Shown here: positions 1 to 11,416 of the stretch, one piece after another
Layout: each line of letters starts with the position of its first letter
Numbering within the stretch: the stretch's first letter is position 1
NCBI RefSeq assembly: GCF_001625215.2
Contig: NC_030385.2
Location: 42,371,598 to 42,435,597, forward strand
Direction of reading: 5' to 3'
Source: Daucus carota subsp. sativus
Lineage: Eukaryota > Streptophyta > Magnoliopsida > Apiales > Apiaceae
Length of the DNA: 64,000 bases
Made by a program: the position numbers and the translations under genes
The notes under the pieces: generated by a model
What the model saw: the letters and a program-made list of their open reading frames with translations, nothing else
What the model was told of the DNA's origin: nothing
The model's database searches: none

Positions 1-161
1 TATCTTCTAAATAAGCAGATGCTTCAGATTTCTAAGACAAGTTAATAAATGTAGGGTCTAAATAAGTACAAAGTATAATATTCTCAACTTTTCTTAAGTA
101 TACGATGCAATGGTGAATACTTTCGTTTGTGTGTTTGAGACTGTCAGATCATATCACTAAC

Positions 162-3100
162 CTGACGTTCAGAATGAGAAAAACAACCCGGACATAAGGC
201 GCTATTCTGAATGGAAGAGAATAGAATGCCAACGGAGATAGATAAAGCACATAAACAATGACATCAGCAACCAGAATTAGAAGGAAAATGATCTGAGAAG
301 TCAATAAAAGGTACACAAAATGTTAGACAGGGGTTTTCTTTTTTGAGAGAAAGCAAAACCACCAAAAAATCACAGAAGCCATAAAGTCGAGTTCAAATTT
401 CCATCACCTACAATATAGTGGATCTTTATTCGACCAAAATTTGCTTTGATTAAAGAAGACATAATTTGGTAGGATAAATGTTTTCACAAGTTTTTGCACA
501 CCTTAAAACCATACAATTCTGTAAAAGCATAATATGACCAAAGAAAGAATATTACTATTGATACAAAAATGTCTATCATCATAATTTGTATTCCCCTTTA
601 CCTTGTAGAGCATGAAGTAATTGATCAATCATGCAAATTAGTACGTTTGAAATCTTCTTCATCCTACTCTAAACACTACTATCAAAGAATTAAAATTTGT
701 CAGTAATCTGTAAGTCGACTTCTTAACATATGGCCCACATACAATGATGATTAAATTTTAAATTAAGCATGACGTGGAAATATAGTTCTCTTTTTATTTT
801 AAACTGTCCAACTCATCCTCAGCTTAGAGCAAGACTTCAATTGACTCAGGTGATGATTGCCCGTTTATCTCAAAATTTATCACAAACACGACAATACATT
901 TAGATGATAATTATCTTTACTTACTTAAGTAAATCAATGACAAAAAAAATTTCACTTCACACTACAAAAGAAATTTCCCATATGATTTTTCTTAAATGAA
1001 GGACTCCGATTTTAACCTTTTTTTTTTGGTAATTCGTGTTTCTTAGCTATCATTGTACCACAAACTAACAACACATGCAACGAAGACTATAGGGCACACT
1101 ATTTTTAACAGCGGTTATACAAATCTTGTGAACTTATATATTTGGCCAAATCGTTTATATTATGTAAGCAAGGTAAGTACCTAGGTCTTCCACTCTGCTG
1201 CAGTCAACTTAATCAATGGTGACTCATAACTAATCTTATATGTCACATTAATCATAAAATGGATTACACCTGGTTTGACACTCAAATACAATATTTCGGA
1301 TAATCCAGTTTAACAATGTTCACTTAAACTTCATTGTGTAATCACATATGTATATCGTGACTCTGTTATTTCAAATAAGTGTTTTGAAAGAATATATACT
1401 CATGTATCACAAAGTTGATAATATCAAACTAATCAAAGAATGCAAAACATAATGAGATTAAAAATAAAAATAAATATAAAATCTGTGGGAGCATCATAGA
1501 GGAGTACTTACCTTTAGTTTATTAAGATGACTTTTCCAGTATATCTTAAACCCTTCATATAAAATTGGGAAGAACATATGTGCCACGAGAATAAGAAGAG
1601 TAACTCCCTACAAGAACAGAAAACTGGAAACTTATTGGTAGTAGGGACTTACACACACATAGGGTTAACTCTCATTAGTTGCAAACAACAATATGAAACC
1701 TCAATAAGTAATGTTAGAAGCATAAGTCCATTTAAAATCTTTTTAGTATATATAACAGGCACAAAACTAGAAATAAGGATGACAGTTTTCCCTGGCTCAA
1801 TAACATATGAAGGAGTGAGGGATACCAAAGAGCAAATACAGTCAATTAATGGGATTGCACTATAAAGCCTTGATTTTTCTTACTGGTTCAATTTATGGCA
1901 CCATATTACCTCATATTTATTTAAACTATTTTGGATAAGCATTGAGCTTTACTATCACTGCGATGAACGATTAACACAGACACGCTCATATGGATATCAA
2001 CCTTCGACTGAATTTGTAGTTTAATCTGTTTTAAAAATGATGATTTGACAAACCCGGTGGACCAAAAGCATCATGTTTATATATAGGGTAGAAAGAGACC
2101 ATAAATTTGATTGTATTGGTACACAGAAGTTGTTCAGGTCCCCTATATTACATCTGAATACTTTTGGTCAAATTTTAATCTTATGCGAGTGGAGCAATAG
2201 TTACAATTTAAAATGTGGAACTAATTAGAGACATATCTTGTTATCTGCTGACATAGAGGAAAACTTTAAAATTATTTTCACTATGTTTGAGGGTGTATAA
2301 TAGTTGCATATATTCTCACACAGATCTTGCATAGTGGTCTTAGATGATAAAAACTTCCACACATTTAACAAGATTCTTGCCTCATATACAAGAGACCCAA
2401 CCCCACTCAGATAAGGCAGCTCTCCCAGAAAGTAGTAATCCCTGTCATCGCAAGAAATCGCCAAATTCTGGCTGCACCATAATGGTTTCTGCAAATATGT
2501 GAATATTCAAGTAAACAAATTTTGTCTCTGTCAAATTGATGAAATATAGGGAGTAGATAGATACGGCATATGAACTGAAACACGTAGGCAGTAGCATTTA
2601 TAGTCTGAAGACACCATTTAAAAAACACCAATGGCACTCAAATCTTAACTAACCTCCAAGAAGTTGAGTAATAACAACGCAAAATAATTAAGGGACCATA
2701 TGAGATCAAATTGAATAAAAACGAAGTAGAATTTGGCTGCCTCTGCAAAGCTTGCTTCATCATCAAGAATCTCCTCCGGTAATCCAATACCATCTTCCGC
2801 CTGGAAAAATGAAGGATACCATGTAATTATAATATGCGATAGTCATGCCTCGTGTCAGTGATGGCTCTAGGAAAATAATGCGTGTAATTGTAATATGACA
2901 TGTGTTGATTTATACAGAAACTTAGGTGTTTTAACTGCACGTACAAAGGGAAGGTATAACTTCTAATTATTTCCATATATTACACGGTGGAGGTAATTGG
3001 TAGACAGAATAAATCCTCTACCCCTTCCCTTCACCCCTCCCCTTCAGATGTTTCTTACCTCCGTACCAGAAAAACAGAGATGTGCATTACTCTATTGTCT

Positions 3101-3872
3101 TTTTACCATCGCTTGACCAAGACAAGACGTGTATCCACTAGACTACTGCCTACATGCTAGGTACAACTCTTGTCTAAATTTGAAATCGAATATGCCGGTG
3201 TTGTCATGCTCTTACAAAACCCACCCTGTTAAGTAATTACTTCCAAAAGTAGTGCACTATACACATCATGTTTCGCAACCTCGGTCAAGACATAAAGTCT
3301 TGAATGGTATCATTCCACACAACCTCAAAATCACAATTTCCTTAACAAAATCTCAACACCATCCCCTACACGAGTCCCTCAACCATACACATAATACATC
3401 ATCTTAGATTTGTATTAACCTAAAAAACATCTTAGCCTACAAATGTTAAAACACTATTAATTTTTTTAACAAATAAGCTCGTAACCTTACAAATTAGTAT
3501 CTGTTCTAATAATAATTCCGAAATTCCGAGGGTAGGTTTTGTAGAGTTGGCAGGCTAACATAATTTGCAAGTACAGTTAGAAAAGTACTCAAACTAGAAA
3601 CAAACGTGACATCACTATCAGGTGTATAAAATCTAATGAAAAATAGAGATCAATGTAGTTAAACATAGTACCTTAATATATATAGAAATATGTGATCATA
3701 TGAAGAGAAAGTTAATGAATATGAAGGAACATACGAGATCAACAAGAGCAGCAGCTTTCTGATAAGGAGAACCATAGGCAATGGCGTCGGACCTCCGAGA
3801 AAAAGCGGGGATCCGATCTCTCAGCCGACCCGAACCCTCTCCCCTGAGTAGGGGTAGATGTGTTTCTGCCAT
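162..3872 (-). CDS. TPC1: Two-pore calcium channel protein 1 (5' part; gene runs off the left edge)
   Basis: TPC1 is the voltage- and Ca2+-gated cation channel of the vacuolar membrane (slow vacuolar channel). Five exons are visible: 3872-3735, 2800-2654, 2488-2381, 1607-1512 and 292-162. Joined, they stay in frame and match the N-terminal part of plant TPC1: a soluble N-terminus with [12 protein letters not shown], then [32 protein letters not shown] (S1), the KPLWC and [13 protein letters not shown] segments, [18 protein letters not shown] (S2), and LYLSPLAF...[16 protein letters not shown] (S3-S4 region). The start is the ATG at 3872, which gives the expected short N-terminus. The EF hands and the second channel repeat lie outside the window. 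Introns are GT-AG except that between 2381 and 1607, whose donor reads GAG|GCAAGA. The long introns (293-1511, 1608-2380, 2801-3734) hold nothing else recognisable. Identity is recalled from family knowledge and very likely correct. Confidence 0.95.
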
Positions 3873-4022
3873 TTTGTTGTAATAAAGTTATTTTGTGTTA
3901 TTCATACGAACATAACACAAGTAGTTGATAACCAACAACCTATACGGATAGTGTAATATAAGACCCAATCATATCTCACTCCTATCATTGTTCACACTCA
4001 AGTTGGTTAAATATGTTCAATA

Positions 4023-4273
4023 CTCCCTCCGTCCCCTTGAGTAGTATACATTGGGGGACGGGGACGCGGCACGGACTTTAATGCTCCTGAAAAGTGTAGT
4101 TGTGCAATCTATTTTTAAAATTTTTCTTTTCTGAATTAAAGTCCGGATGTTATATTTTTATACAGAAAAAGAAAATCTCAAAAATAAGTTACGGAACTAT
4201 ATTTTATAAGAGCATTGAAATGCGTGTCGAGCAGTTAAAAAGAAACGTATAGAATTAAATGGGACAGAGGGAG
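4023..4273. mobile_element. Stowaway-like MITE, family A (copy 1)
   Basis: The 251 bp element has inverted ends CTCCCTCCGTCCCC / GGGACAGAGGGAG and is flanked by TA on both sides, as expected for Tc1/mariner (Stowaway) elements. The inner sequence (ACATTGGGGGACGGGGACG near one end) is shared with the copies at 6079, 52340, 54653 and 56116, so this is one family. It has no coding capacity. Confidence 0.9.
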
Positions 4274-4740
4274 TATTCAATATCATCGTGTCGGATCCGT
4301 GTATGTCACTTTGGGACTATATCCTACTCTGTATTTAATATTTATCCGACTCGTCTAAATTTTAAAAATTAATAATAATAATTTTTTACGATTTATTGAT
4401 TTATTTATAATTTACAGAAAAGTATGTCTTAAATTAAGAATATTGAATTTTTAATTTATTGTTTTGGAATTTTAATTTTGCGGATGTAAATAATCAAATG
4501 AATACGAAGGTTGCCGGTGTTCGAAGAAAAGTGAAAGGAAAAAGGTCAAAACTGAAGATTGTGAGTGACACGTTGAAAAGGTAGAGGCCACTCATTATAC
4601 AGCTAGGAGTATAAATATATTTAGTAAAGTAAGTAAAACGAGTTTGACATATTAAATGATTTTAGCAGCTTTCATTTATATCTCGGCAAAATTGGTGATT
4701 TGGTGCTTTTTTTAATTATTATCATTTATAGCATCTTCAA

Positions 4741-5156
4741 CCCTGCTAAACCCTTAGCTAAAAGTCTAGGTGGCTTTCCAAAATTAAATTTTATAGCCAA
4801 TGTTCACAAAAAATGGAACTCCAACCATAACATGCTCTTGTGTATAATTATAGCCATCCTTCTATGGATGGCTATATTTGTCGAACCACTACAGATCTGA
4901 TCTGTAGTTAATTCCACGTCATCTTCCGCAATTTATTTCATCCTTCTCGCTGATTAAATATTATTTATTACCATATTAAACTGATATATTCTATTTATAG
5001 CAATCTAAATAGTAATAACATATTATTTTTAAATTATAGTCAACCAATATAACCAATATCATTGAAGCATAATGTTTTATAGGTTCAGCAAATTTTATAT
5101 AATGTTTCACAGGTCCAGTTTAGCCATCAATTATAGTTAACGACATTGGAGATGCT
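4741..5156. repeat. MITE-like repeat, GCATCTCCAAC-ended (copy 1)
   Basis: The ~415 bp non-coding element has imperfect inverted ends GCATCTTCAACC / TTGGAGATGC. It is homologous over its length to 49003-49390, sharing ATGGATGGCTA, the TTATTACCATATTRAACTGATATATTC stretch and CAGGTCC. The target duplication is not clear, so the superfamily (PIF/Harbinger or hAT) is open. DNA between 4274 and 4740 shows nothing recognisable. Confidence 0.65.
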
Positions 5157-5242
5157 TTTATAGCTTAGTAGCACAATTGGGCAGATCTAGTCAACTATTT
5201 CATCATCGTTTTATTTAAAAAAACATATATTTTTCTTGCCGA

Positions 5243-5417
5243 CAGAGGCGGATTTTAGAAGGGGCAAGGATCCCCCCTTAAATTTTTACTTTTTAATATT
5301 ATACATATTTTTAGGTTGTAAAATTGAAATTGACCCCTTTAATTTTTTTGTGACCCTTTTTATTTTTTTTTACAAAAAAATTGATCTCTCTTAACTTTAT
5401 AGTCAGATCCGCCACTG
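5243..5417. mobile_element. hAT-type MITE
   Basis: The 175 bp element has inverted ends CAGAGGCGGAT / ATCCGCCACTG and an exact 8-bp flanking duplication CTTGCCGA (5235-5242 and 5418-5425). Eight-base duplications and CAG-type ends indicate the hAT superfamily. It is non-autonomous and carries no reading frame. Confidence 0.85.
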
Positions 5418-5640
5418 CTTGCCGAGAACAAGGTGGTATTTAATTTAAATATCCCGGAAAATATTGAGTATGATGTACAGAAATATAGGGTATGAGTATC
5501 AGGAATCGAAGTTATCGGATCACTTACCAAGATGAGGTGGAGGTGGAGCATTGGCGACGAGGTACATGTATATATTGGACTAACTTGTAATTTAATAAAA
5601 TCAGAAAAAAGAAAATTCAAAATATTAATATCGTTTGAAT

Positions 5641-5641
5641 T

Positions 5642-5672
<31 letters not shown>
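5641..5672. repeat. (TA)n microsatellite
   Basis: A run of about 14 TA dinucleotides. The DNA from here to 6078 is AT-rich with no recognisable gene. Confidence 0.9.
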
Positions 5673-5675
<3 letters not shown>

Positions 5676-6078
5676 TAGGGGTTAAATTTTTCTATATAAT
5701 CTTTTTATACATATAAAATATAATTTTTGAAACAATTTTAAGTCCGGACTACAGGCTACAGGCCCACTCTTTCCTTATTTGAGTTTCTAGAAATTTTGTT
5801 TAATATAGTATATATTTGATATTAAGTATGTGGAGTACAAGATATTCAATAATTCTTATTTATATAAACCAAGTTATTTATGAGCATTTCCTGTCTAGAA
5901 GTTAATATATTTAATAATTAAAAAATATCAGAAACAATAATATGGCACGTCTCTTTAAATCCAGATCACCAAATGATCAATATGACAGCCGTGGCACTGG
6001 TGAAAAATAATGATAGATGGAGAGGATATCCTATGGTGGTGACAGTGTGGTATGAAAAATAAGAAAATAACAATATTA

Positions 6079-6329
6079 CTCCCTCCGTCCCAGTCAATAG
6101 TATACATTGGGGGACGGGGGCGCGGCACGGACTTTAATGCTTCAATATAGTATAGTTCTGTAAATTATTTTTAAGATTTTCTTTTTTTGTATAAAAGTAT
6201 AACATTTATATTTTTATACAAAAAAAGAAAATCTTAAAAATAAGTTGTGGAACTATGTTTTATAAGAGCCTTAAAAGGCGTGTCGAGCAGTGAAAAAGAA
6301 ACGTATACAATTGACCGGGACAGAGGGAG
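6079..6329. mobile_element. Stowaway-like MITE, family A (copy 2)
   Basis: A 251 bp element with ends CTCCCTCCGTCCC / GGGACAGAGGGAG and TA on each side. It has the same length and inner sequence as the copy at 4023. The stretch 6330-6960 that follows is AT-rich and holds nothing recognisable. Confidence 0.9.
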
Positions 6330-6961
6330 TATTAATAATGTAAAGACTAGTGAATGCAGATGTTGACGCATCATTCCATAGTTGAGAGACGGGTAGCTTG
6401 ATATGTTTTGTTTGGATGTGATTTAATCAAGCCACCTTATCACTTGGTGTCGGCAATATGATCCTGGCTTCAGATTACCAAGTATCATTATGTTACTACT
6501 CATATCCTTATTTGAAATACTTCTTCCCAGCTCCATTTTCCTATTTCTTGTTTTAAAAAGTATGTAAATTAAATTAATAATTAATATATTGATATATTTT
6601 TAAGATAATATAAAATTTTGAAAATAATAAATAATTGATTTTAACTAAATAAAATATAGATATTAATATTGGAAATAAAACCGGGGTGGATGAAATATAT
6701 GATAACTAATAATATCTAATTGATGAAATTTTTTCGATGTCTGCTTAATCTTAAAAAGAGGTTCTCGAATATTATTTTATTTTATTTCTTGATTTCTGGA
6801 AGATATAACATTTCTAAGAAGATTAAAGATAAACTTAATAATAATCATTTCCATAATAAATAATTCATAACAATTTATTTTCAAATTTATAGTTTTAAAG
6901 AAAGATAAAAAATTTCTAGTAATTTTCCATATAACAGAACTAACCAAAAATTTCACTTACC

Positions 6962-7505
6962 TTTTTTTTTTCTAAGCAAATATATTAAGAGAAAAAGGAA
7001 CATAATCTGGGGGCATACCCGCAAAAGGAGGACAAGAATCCCACCAAAACAAAGGCAGAAAGCCTAGCAAGTGCAAGCAAACTAGCTAGCTAACATGACT
7101 ATAAACACAGGACCTGCTAATCAATGGATTACAATTAATACAATAGATCAGTAAGCTGATTGTCCTCCCTTACTTATTTCTTGAATTTAACACAAGTGAA
7201 AAGTTTTTCACGAACAATCCTTTTAAGCTGAGAAATCACATGAAAAGAAGCATGTCCAGGGCCATGATTATGGAGACGAAAGTTTCGTTCCTTCCACACC
7301 AAGTACACAGCAACAGAGAGATAAAGGCTGCCAATTAATCTTTGTCGTTTACTAATGGCTGGATGAAAAATTGCACCAGTTTGACATTGAATCCAATTAT
7401 GAGAGAAATCAACAGGGCATGCTCTTCGAATAAGGTCGAAATAAGAACAATCAGAAAATAGGTGTATGATAAATTCCCGGCCATTACACAGGAAAATCCC
7501 TGTTT
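6962..7505 (-). mobile_element. 5'-truncated LINE retrotransposon tail (zf-RVT domain remnant)
   Basis: On the minus strand an open frame from about 7503 to the stop at 7174 reads CNGREFIIHLFSDCSYF, then ACPVDFSHNWIQCQTG, then VYLVWKERNFRLHNH. This is the C-terminal zinc-binding reverse-transcriptase tail (zf-RVT) common in plant LINEs, with the C..C/H..C spacing and the W-K-E-R-N box. A 3' untranslated stretch follows and ends in an A-run on that strand (the T-run at 6962-6972). The rest of the element is missing, as in usual 5' truncation. No clear target duplication was found. Confidence 0.75.
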
Positions 7506-8032
7506 ATTTGTCCAATGATATAGCCCAAATTTCCTGGACCCAACCTTGAATATTGGGCCCTTAGACCAGTTCCATCATCTTAAATTCTAAGACAATCGTT
7601 CATGTAGTATATACAGTTTTAATAAAAACCGTTATATTCTTATAAACAACGAACGGAAAACTGTTGGCAAAACGTAATTAATATATTATGAGCATTATAA
7701 AGAAAGCGCATTATCAAAAAAAAAAAAAGCGCTTAGTTTTACATATATTTTATAATTTTTTTTATTGTTAGTACGATATAAAATAAACTTTCTTAAAAAA
7801 AAAATAAACGGTAAAAGCATAACCAAAATGGCAAGCAAATTAACATCTTACATTGGGTTCAAAAAAGAAAAAAACCCACGATTATAAAGAAAAAGCAAAG
7901 AAAGGAAAAAGTAATGCAATCTGCTTTGGTACAGAATTGCAGGTAAAAGAAATCAGGAAATATCAATAACCAATATTCGCAGCCTCTTGTATAAGGTTTA
8001 GATGTGAGTCAGATTTGACTCAAACTTAAATA

Positions 8033-8812
8033 TCCTCCCTCCGTCCCATTTTAAATGATACTTTTTTTTTTTGGGACGTCCCAAAAAGAAGGAACCTATT
8101 AAATTTACTATTTTTGAACACTACTTTTCACTATTACACCCACTACTCTCTTCCACTATCTCTATTCTATAATAATATAAATACTATTACCCCCACTACT
8201 TTCCTCCACTATCTCAAATCTATTATTAAAATTTTGATGGGTCCCACCATTTTACCAACTTTTCAATTAATTTAATTTCTTTTATTATCTTTTTCTTACG
8301 GGGGTGTATTCGATTGGGATTTTAATGCATTGTTTTTAGTCTATGAATTTTAATGGATTGTATGGGATTTTGATTTTTTGCGGATTCTTGATGAAATGTC
8401 GCAGAGTTGATAGGATTTAGGTACAATGCTTCAAAATCCCATTGAATTTGGTGGGATTTCAAAAAACTTAAAATACACTGAAGAATGCCACAAAATCCAT
8501 AATTTTATGAAATGAAAAAAAATCCATCAGCATTTGAATACCATCAGATTTTAATGGATTTTAAACAATCCCAATTGAATACCATCGGATTTTAAAGCAT
8601 AATTTAAAATCCCAATTGAATACCACTAGATTTTGTAGCATAGTTTAAAATCCCAATTGAATACCTCAAGATTTTAATGGATTTCAAACAATCCCAATCG
8701 AATACCCTCAGATTTCATGAATGCAAAAAAATGCTTTAAAATCCCAATCCAATACACCCCTCTTAATCTCCGTGAAAGTCAAAGCAGTTCAATCTTTTCG
8801 GGACGGAGAGAG
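8033..8812. mobile_element. Stowaway-like MITE interrupted by a second element
   Basis: The ends are TCCTCCCTCCGTCCC on the left and GGGACGGAGAGAG on the right, each next to TA. The middle (8299-8760) is a separate inserted element; without it the MITE is about 320 bp. The DNA from 7506 to 8032 is AT-rich without recognisable genes. Confidence 0.75.
8299..8760. mobile_element. Nested MITE with GGGGTGTATT ends and internal subrepeats
   Basis: Inverted ends GGGGTGTATTCGATTGGG / CCCAATCCAATACACCCC. The inside repeats the motif CCCAATTGAATACC several times. TCTTA occurs at both borders (8294-8298 and 8761-8765), so the duplication is either these five bases or the inner TTA of a PIF/Harbinger element. 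A relative is at 48537-48948. It sits inside another MITE, so it inserted later. Confidence 0.7.
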
Positions 8813-9002
8813 TATTTATCTAGGGTTTTGGTCCATGACAATGGATTGTTACGGAAATGTTATCTAACACATAAATTATAGAATTATAGCGGATACTAAA
8901 AAAACGAAATTTTAATCTAAATCCTTGAAATAGAGATCGGACGGGTCAGGAAATGTGTTAAATAACCTGGACCAAGATCCATCTATCTATCTATCAGACA
9001 AG

Positions 9003-10334
9003 ATGACGGAGGAAACAGGTAGCGGTGGATCTGATGTTAGTCCCGGCTGGTCGGTCATGGGTCACCCTCATGTGGGCATCTCCTATACCACCGTAAGAAA
9101 ACGCCCCTCTTATCGCCCCGACGTTGAACTCTGTCTACGTTTTCCCCAAACTCAATTTGATCCAACTGTTTTTAAAGAAATTCAAGATTTTTACAGCTTC
9201 AAACCTTCTGCATCACATATCCTTAATGAAATTTCATCATGTCCTGACCTAGATATTTCCACGGCTAGTGTCAACAATGAAGATTTGGGGGTTGTGTATT
9301 CCGAAATTGCTCCTTCGGTTGTTTCTGTCTGTGCTTTCGACGGTGTGGAAAGGAAGTGGCATTGCTCAGGTCTCGTGATTCATTGGAGTTTAACAGACAA
9401 TGAGGCAACTATATTGACTTCTGCAAAAGTCCTTTTCAAACCAAAGGATCCCGAATTCAAATTTCATCTAATTATAAGGATGGGAGATGGCACAGTGCTT
9501 TTTGGCAAAGAAGACCAAGTCGACTTTTATCACAATCTTCTTACCCTAAAAGTTAAGTCCAAAGTGGAACTGGAAGTCTTAGATTTAAGATCCAGGCAAG
9601 CACAGATTGTTCATGGGATGGAAGTGATATCTTTGGGTCGATCGTTTTATTCCTCTTGCTTGTATGACTCTTTTGGAAATCTATATGAGGAGCATCCAAA
9701 TTTTGGTTGTGATGAGCTTTTAAAGTCTAGTTGCGGCATTCGTGAGATATGTGAAGGTGGACCACTTGTCACCCGTGACGGATATGTGGTTGGGATTAAT
9801 TTTTTCGGTGATCATCCTTGTGCTCATCCACTTCCGACACCCATAATCCTATCATGCTTGGAGATGTGGAAATCGTTTAGAATGATTGTGCGGCCTTGGT
9901 TTGGAATAAGACTGATCGATATGAATCAATTATCTAAAGAAGTATCCAATCATGTACGGAAATTTTTCAATATATCCACTCTAAAGTCGCATGTTTTTGT
10001 CAAGGAGGTGTTCATGGGATCAGTTGCTCGTAAAAGCAATGTACGCCGCTATGACTCAGTTGCTACGGTGAATGGAATTCGAATAGAATCTTACAAGCAG
10101 TATTCTCAGTTATTGTCTGAGGCATCGCGTGCAGCGACTAGTTGTGATTCGAGTCAACGTTTAGTGGCTGTCATAAATCCGTTTGATTGTCGTACTGAAG
10201 ATATAAGTATTGAGGCAGAGTACGTTTCGGTTGATGACGGGAGGCTTTATGATTGTTGGCCTGCAGCTAAAGTTGAAGAGTGGAAGATATATAAATCTGG
10301 ACCAACTAATCCCACGTCATATTACATTGCCTAG
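9003..10334 (+). CDS. HtrA/Deg-like protein with degenerate protease site and PDZ domain
   Basis: An intronless gene for 443 residues. Residues about 95-290 have the trypsin-like Deg/HtrA fold signature: VVYSEIAPSVVSV, then CSGLVI (121-126), ILTSAKVL (137-144), DFYHNLLTLKV (174-184) and EGGPLVTRDGYVVGINFF (251-268). Residues about 299-375 look like a PDZ domain (RPWFGI, then VFVKEVFMGSVA and DSVATVNGIRI). In active enzymes the motifs are TNAHV and GNSGGPL; here the histidine position is Lys142 and the serine position Glu251, so protease activity is unlikely. Plants have many such proteins, annotated as putative protease Do-like 14. The ATG at 9003 has A at -3; the frame also extends upstream but offers no earlier ATG. 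It has no clear targeting signal. The role is unknown; chaperone or scaffold is only a guess. Confidence 0.82.
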   Translation: MTEETGSGGSDVSPGWSVMGHPHVGISYTTVRKRPSYRPDVELCLRFPQTQFDPTVFKEIQDFYSFKPSASHILNEISSCPDLDISTASVNNEDLGVVYSEIAPSVVSVCAFDGVERKWHCSGLVIHWSLTDNEATILTSAKVLFKPKDPEFKFHLIIRMGDGTVLFGKEDQVDFYHNLLTLKVKSKVELEVLDLRSRQAQIVHGMEVISLGRSFYSSCLYDSFGNLYEEHPNFGCDELLKSSCGIREICEGGPLVTRDGYVVGINFFGDHPCAHPLPTPIILSCLEMWKSFRMIVRPWFGIRLIDMNQLSKEVSNHVRKFFNISTLKSHVFVKEVFMGSVARKSNVRRYDSVATVNGIRIESYKQYSQLLSEASRAATSCDSSQRLVAVINPFDCRTEDISIEAEYVSVDDGRLYDCWPAAKVEEWKIYKSGPTNPTSYYIA

Positions 10335-11416
10335 GCTGGAGGAAGATGACATGTGTTAGACAACAGAGCTATAAAGGGGAGAAGAGCAATTTGTTAACTG
10401 ACCGATTCTCCTAAAACCTCAGGGTGTTAAGAGGAGGGTTTACCAGGATCATATTCTCTAACACAATTGCAGATGAGTCTGATATTTGTTGTATGTGGAC
10501 AGCTATGAAGACAAAACTGTGTGCAAGGCTTGTTAATAACTTTGTCATACAGTTATGTGTTTTAAGCTTGGAGCAAATTAGAAATAGAAGAGGTTTTCTG
10601 TTGATGTAATGCTGGAGTTTCTCTCATCAGTTATCTCTTTTCAGTTGTATTATAAGATTCTGATGTAATAATTATCTATTTTCAGTTTGTATTATAAGAT
10701 TCTGATGCTGTGTCAAATTGAAAATAACACAGCATTATCTAAGATTTATTACAGATTCGTTTTATCAAAAAAAAAAAAAAATATCCGCACATAATTTATA
10801 TAATAATATTGAATTAAAACAAAATTAAACACATAATATATTTCAATGATCCATTATAGGACACTATATATAGATTAAATACATAATACAAACCCAATTT
10901 TTTTATATAATAATGGAATGCCGCTTTTATGCTCGAATTAGATAATAATATCTTATTTATTGAAAGGTCAAAATATGAAAAATATTAAAATAAAAGGAGA
11001 TACCAATCAAAAATATTAAAAGAAAAAGGAGATACCATTATCACAGATTTTTATGTCGCTATACTACAACTGCAATGAATCACCAGAAAAATTTCTCAGA
11101 AAACTATACAAGAGAAAATTCAAAGATGCTTGTAACTATAAAGTGTTTTCTTGACAGAAAATAAGAAAGCATATAATTATTCTTCTAATAAAACAGACTG
11201 GGCATGTGAAAAAGGGAGGAATGCAGAACAGCTTTAAAGGGCAAATTTATAGTGCTACAGATCCGAAGTCAAAGAATGACACAATTTAACACATCTTCGG
11301 CCGAATAACGATAAGTACTTTCAAAACATATAATAGTAGTAATTTATAGGAAAAAGCATGGAAATGCATACATTAATATTAAAAATGTTATCCCAAAGCA
11401 GATTACAGAGCAAACT
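10335..11416. other. Intergenic region between convergent genes
   Basis: This holds the presumed 3' untranslated regions of the Deg-like gene (left) and the acidic-protein gene (right). A sequence of about 30 bp around TTCAGTTGTATTATAAGATTCTGATG is repeated imperfectly at 10641-10710. The rest is AT-rich and no gene is recognised. Confidence 0.6.

Noticed and set aside
4700-4900. Frame with LIIIIYSIFNPAKPLAKSLG
   Set aside because: It falls inside a MITE-like repeat that is non-coding in its other copy (49003-49390).
8955-9002. Upstream extension of the Deg-like protein beginning at a GTG
   Set aside because: No ATG is available there in frame; plant translation would start at the ATG at 9003, which has a good context.
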